Shown here in pieces: positions 61,217-64,000 of a DNA stretch of 64,000 bases. This DNA is from Pseudomonadota bacterium. GTDB lineage: Bacteria > Pseudomonadota > Alphaproteobacteria > Micropepsales > Micropepsaceae. Each line of letters opens with the position of its first letter. Positions within the stretch are counted from its first letter, which is position 1. The notes under the pieces are model-generated. The model did not search any database and was not told the DNA's origin. It was given only the letters and a program-made list of their open reading frames with translations. The translations under genes were made by a program, and so were the position numbers. The stretch spans positions 1 to 64,000 of the forward strand of contig JACQDN010000021.1 of assembly GCA_016201105.1 (NCBI GenBank), in the 5' to 3' direction.

Positions 61217-61317
61217 ACCGAACTGTCATGGCCCACAAAATGGGGGCCACCTCGGTAAGTTCCCAGCCGAAGGCGAACTTCAGATCGCTTTCAACCAGAT
61301 GGCGATGACAACCGATT

Positions 61318-62208
61318 TCAGACAGCCCTCTGAGCCTTGTCTTTCTCGTTCGCGCCGCGGATTTCCGTTCGGATGCGTTCCCAGTCGGAATCGGTGAGCC
61401 GCGACAGTGCCGCGAAATTTCCACCCGAAGCAAGATGCAGCCCGCCATCGATGGCGATGGTCTGACCCGTCAGGTAGTCGCAGCCGTCGGACATCAGGAA
61501 GACGGCGAGGTTCGCCAGCTCTGCCATCTCACCGTTGCGGCCCATCGGAATGCTGGCCTGCGAGCCGTCGCCGCGATTGGCCGATTGGGGCGAAAGCCGC
61601 TCCCAAGCGCCCTTGGTAGGGAAGGGACCGGGCGCGATGGCGTTGAGACGAATCCCGTAGGGGCCCCATTCCGCGGCCAGCGATTTGGTCATGATGTTGA
61701 CGCCGGCTTTCGACATGGCGGAAGGCACGGTGAACGGTCCACCGTTCCAGATCCACGTCGTCAGAATCGAAATCACACTCCCCTTGTGGCCGCCTTCGAT
61801 CCAGCGTTTGCCGGCGGCGTGGGTCACATAGAACGAACCGCGGAACACGATATCGGCGATCGCATTGAAGCCCTTGGGCGTGAGATCCTTGGTGCGGCTG
61901 ATGAAATTACCGGCCGCATTGTTCACAACGCCGGTCAACGCGCCGCCATCGGCCCAGATTTGCGCGACCATGTCGTCAACCGCCTCGGCGACGCGGATGT
62001 CGCAAGCGATGCCTTTCACTTTCGAGCCGGTCTTGTCTGCGAGTTTCTTGGCCGTTTCATCGAGCACGGCACCGCGCCGGCCGCAGATGTAAACCGTCGC
62101 GCCGAGCTGTGCGTAGGCTTCGCTCATCACCTCACCCAGGCCCGTGCCGCCGCCCGTCACCAGGATGCGCTTTGCCTTGAGCAAATCGTTCTTGAACATC
62201 AATTCCAT
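61318..62208 (-). CDS. SDR of the 2,4-dienoyl-CoA reductase type
   Basis: A 296-residue short-chain reductase. LVTGGGTGLGEVMSEAYAQLG carries the nucleotide motif (TGGGTGLG at 18-25), VVNNAAGNFIS the NNAxG segment. In place of the usual YxxxK it has VPSAMSKAG, with Ser163 and Lys167. This Ser-x3-Lys pair, along with SLAAEWGPYGIRLNAIAPGP, is the signature of 2,4-dienoyl-CoA reductase (as in human DECR1). It would reduce 2,4-dienoyl-CoA with NADPH during breakdown of unsaturated acyl chains. AAAGGACC precedes the ATG. It probably shares a pathway with the CoA genes beside it. Confidence 0.9.
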   Translation of the reverse strand: MELMFKNDLLKAKRILVTGGGTGLGEVMSEAYAQLGATVYICGRRGAVLDETAKKLADKTGSKVKGIACDIRVAEAVDDMVAQIWADGGALTGVVNNAAGNFISRTKDLTPKGFNAIADIVFRGSFYVTHAAGKRWIEGGHKGSVISILTTWIWNGGPFTVPSAMSKAGVNIMTKSLAAEWGPYGIRLNAIAPGPFPTKGAWERLSPQSANRGDGSQASIPMGRNGEMAELANLAVFLMSDGCDYLTGQTIAIDGGLHLASGGNFAALSRLTDSDWERIRTEIRGANEKDKAQRAV

Positions 62209-62242
62209 GACGCAGGTCCTTTGATTGCGATTGCCGGCGAAC

Positions 62243-62905
62243 TCACCCAGCCCACATGCGATGCAGGCTGGAGCTCACGTAATTCAATTTGGTGCGGTTT
62301 TCCCAACTGATATTGAAGCCTTCCAGTGCGTTCACTTCGTTTAGCGTCCAGAGAACCTCACGCTGGGTCTGGTCTGGAATGAAACTTTCGATGAAGGTGA
62401 TCATCACGAGCCGCTGGCCAGATCTCACGGGCACTACTTCGTGCAAGGTGGTGGAGGGATAGACCACCATCGATCCGGGCTCACCTTTGACCGTGACGCT
62501 TTCCGAACCGAGATGGATGCGCAGCTCGCCGCCTTCGTAAGTGGAGGGATCGGCCAGCCACAGCGTGCCCGAGACATCGGAACGCAGCGGTCCCGCGGGC
62601 AACGGGAGATAGGCGGAGTCGGCATGTACACCGTAGGTCATGCCAACCTCGTAGCGGGCGAGCAAAGGCGAGGCCATGCGTTTGGGAAAAACGAAGTTGC
62701 GAATCTGTTCATTGCGGGTAATGGCGGTGCCAGCGATTTGCGCGGCGCGGTTGGCCTCGGGCAGCGAGGTGTCGACCTGAAGATTGTTTTTGGCCTGGTT
62801 GTGAGGGTTGGAGATTTTTCCATCCACAAATTTCGCATTCTTGGCGATGAGCCGAAGCTGCTCGAGCTCGCCCGGCGTCAGAACGTCTTTCACCATCAAA
62901 AACAT
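62243..62905 (-). CDS. PKHD-type Fe(II)/2-oxoglutarate dioxygenase (PiuC-like)
   Basis: A 220-residue iron dioxygenase of the PKHD-type hydroxylase family. The HxD iron ligands are in YGVHADSAYL, the distal His in TTLHEVVPVRSGQR along with a 2-oxoglutarate Arg, and LTPGELEQLRLIAKNAKFVDG and KMISNPHNQAKNN-like segments fit the family start. GGGGAGGA lies before the ATG. In other bacteria the family (PiuC/YbiX) is next to TonB-dependent siderophore receptors and iron-regulated, but here the neighbours are an SDR and a helicase gene. Confidence 0.9.
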   Translation of the reverse strand: MFLMVKDVLTPGELEQLRLIAKNAKFVDGKISNPHNQAKNNLQVDTSLPEANRAAQIAGTAITRNEQIRNFVFPKRMASPLLARYEVGMTYGVHADSAYLPLPAGPLRSDVSGTLWLADPSTYEGGELRIHLGSESVTVKGEPGSMVVYPSTTLHEVVPVRSGQRLVMITFIESFIPDQTQREVLWTLNEVNALEGFNISWENRTKLNYVSSSLHRMWAG

Positions 62906-63037
62906 ATCGGTCCTCCCCGCGCCGCGGGCCTTCAACACGGCTGGACGCTAGCAAATGCTTCTGCCGCTTGCACCTTTTCGCTTCCTGCCTGCTAGAGTTG
63001 CCGCATGCTGGCAACGACCGAGCGCAGCGGGGCTGCG

Positions 63038-64000
63038 ATGAGCGGCCTCCCCGACATCTTTGAGCGCTGGTTTACGGCGCGCGGCTGGGTACCTCGGCCG
63101 CATCAGCTCGCGCTGGTGGAGCATGCCGGCAAAGGGGAGTCCGTTCTGTTGGTCGCTCCGACCGGCGGTGGCAAGACGCTGGCCGGATTCCTGCCCAGCC
63201 TGATCGAGCTTTCCGGGGCGCATCCGCGCTCGCGCCGCCGCGCCATCCACACGCTCTACATTTCCCCGCTCAAGGCCCTGGCGGTGGACGTAGCACGCAA
63301 TCTGGAAACGCCTGTCGCGGAAATGGGATTGCCGGTCCGCGTGGAAACGCGCACCGGCGACACACCTGTCTCGCGCCGCCAACGTCAACGGCACAGCCCG
63401 CCGGATATTCTGCTGACGACTCCGGAACAATTCGCACTTATGCTTTCGTCGAAGGATGCACCGCGCTTCTTCGCGCATGTGAAGGCGGTGGTGTTGGACG
63501 AGCTTCACGCGCTTTCCAATTCCAAGCGCGGCGACCTTCTTGCGCTTGGGCTGTCGCGTTTGCAAGCGATGGCGCCGGAGCATCGCCGGATCGGACTTTC
63601 TGCAACCGTCGCCGACACGGTCCCCCTGCAGCGCTATCTTGTGCCGCAACCGCCGACAGGCGAGACACGTTCCGCACTGGTCGTGGGTCAGGCCGGTGCA
63701 AAGCCCGAAATCGCCATTGTTGCTTCGGAAGCCTATGTGCCCTGGACGGGTCACCTGGCGCGCCATGCGATGCCCGATGTGATGAACGCGATCCGCGCCA
63801 GCAAGACCGCGCTGGTGTTCGTCAATACACGCAGCCAGGCCGAACGGACGTTCAACGAACTCTGGCGTATCAACGACGACAACCTGCCCATCGCACTTCA
63901 CCACGGCTCATTGGCGCAGGAGCAACGCCGCAAGGTGGAAGCGGCGATGACGCGGGGCGATCTGCGCGCCGTGGTTTGTACCTCGACGCTCGATCTCGGC
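63038..64000 (+). CDS. Lhr-like DEXH-box helicase, probably DNA-ligase-associated (cut by right edge)
   Basis: The first 321 residues of a large helicase; the frame is open to the last base. PRPHQLALVEHAG is the Q-motif region, LLVAPTGGGKTLAGF the Walker A (motif I), LDELHALSNSKRG motif II (DEXH), and GLSATVAD motif III (SAT). VFVNTRSQAERTFNELW and LHHGSLAQEQRRKVE begin the second RecA domain. ATG 63038 gives the usual SGLPDIFERWFTARGW start; ATG 63005 in frame is an alternative. This type often sits next to an ATP-dependent DNA ligase and a metallophosphatase in DNA-repair operons, which would lie beyond the window. Confidence 0.9.
   Translation, partial: MSGLPDIFERWFTARGWVPRPHQLALVEHAGKGESVLLVAPTGGGKTLAGFLPSLIELSGAHPRSRRRAIHTLYISPLKALAVDVARNLETPVAEMGLPVRVETRTGDTPVSRRQRQRHSPPDILLTTPEQFALMLSSKDAPRFFAHVKAVVLDELHALSNSKRGDLLALGLSRLQAMAPEHRRIGLSATVADTVPLQRYLVPQPPTGETRSALVVGQAGAKPEIAIVASEAYVPWTGHLARHAMPDVMNAIRASKTALVFVNTRSQAERTFNELWRINDDNLPIALHHGSLAQEQRRKVEAAMTRGDLRAVVCTSTLDLG

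Overview
The window is high-GC DNA from a Gram-negative heterotroph, most likely an alphaproteobacterium. It carries two TonB-dependent receptors, an HWE-type histidine kinase, an FnrN/FnrL-type O2 sensor (Cys-X2-Cys-X7-Cys), an alphaproteobacterial-style short homogentisate dioxygenase and many acyl-CoA catabolic genes. I saw no rRNA, tRNA or CRISPR array. The genus cannot be settled from the sequence alone.

Layout. (1) 1-8.5 kb: the tail of an IS630 transposase, an aldehyde dehydrogenase, and a minus-strand run of TonB receptor, VOC protein, cyclase-family protein and luciferase-like oxidoreductase, divergent from a TetR regulator and an SDR; palindromic operators lie between the two arms. 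(2) 8.7-17.6 kb: a single-chain acyl-CoA carboxylase (BC-BCCP-CT), a GH29 fucosidase, a FadD-type CoA ligase, a second luciferase-like oxidoreductase and an alpha/beta hydrolase, punctuated by three copies of one palindromic repeat and one copy of a different one. (3) 18.0-29.6 kb: an anaerobic island. It has five TTGAT-N4-ATCAA (FNR/Anr) boxes, ubiT-ubiU-ubiV for O2-independent ubiquinone synthesis, a TehA/SLAC1 channel, a five-gene acyl-CoA dehydrogenase / thiolase / CoA ligase / nitroreductase / 2[4Fe-4S] ferredoxin operon of unknown substrate, an FNR-type regulator, NnrS, and a candidate FNR-driven small RNA. The island is bounded on the left by a stranded 3' fragment of an HWE kinase gene and on the right by an intact paralogue in the same orientation. 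(4) 29.7-40.6 kb: an EmrB-like exporter, the kinase, a D-aminoacylase-like amidohydrolase, a TauD-family dioxygenase, a second TonB receptor, a regulator made of two TetR units in tandem, and a serine hydrolase. (5) 40.7-45.4 kb: copC, then the tyrosine/homogentisate operon hppD-hmgA-fah-maiA-marR behind a perfect 22-bp palindrome. (6) 45.5-55.2 kb: an orphan secreted protein, lutCBA with an acyltransferase, and assorted enzymes. (7) 55.3-64 kb: an S9 peptidase-like protein whose catalytic Ser is Asp, glutaryl-CoA dehydrogenase, a HIT protein, a methyltransferase, a CaiB CoA-transferase, a 2,4-dienoyl-CoA-reductase-type SDR, a PKHD dioxygenase, and the start of an Lhr-like helicase.

The best candidate for an undescribed system is the FNR-controlled island, above all its five-gene CoA/nitroreductase/ferredoxin operon. 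Its gene set implies an anaerobic CoA-thioester pathway with a ferredoxin-linked flavin reduction, expressed together with O2-independent quinone synthesis.
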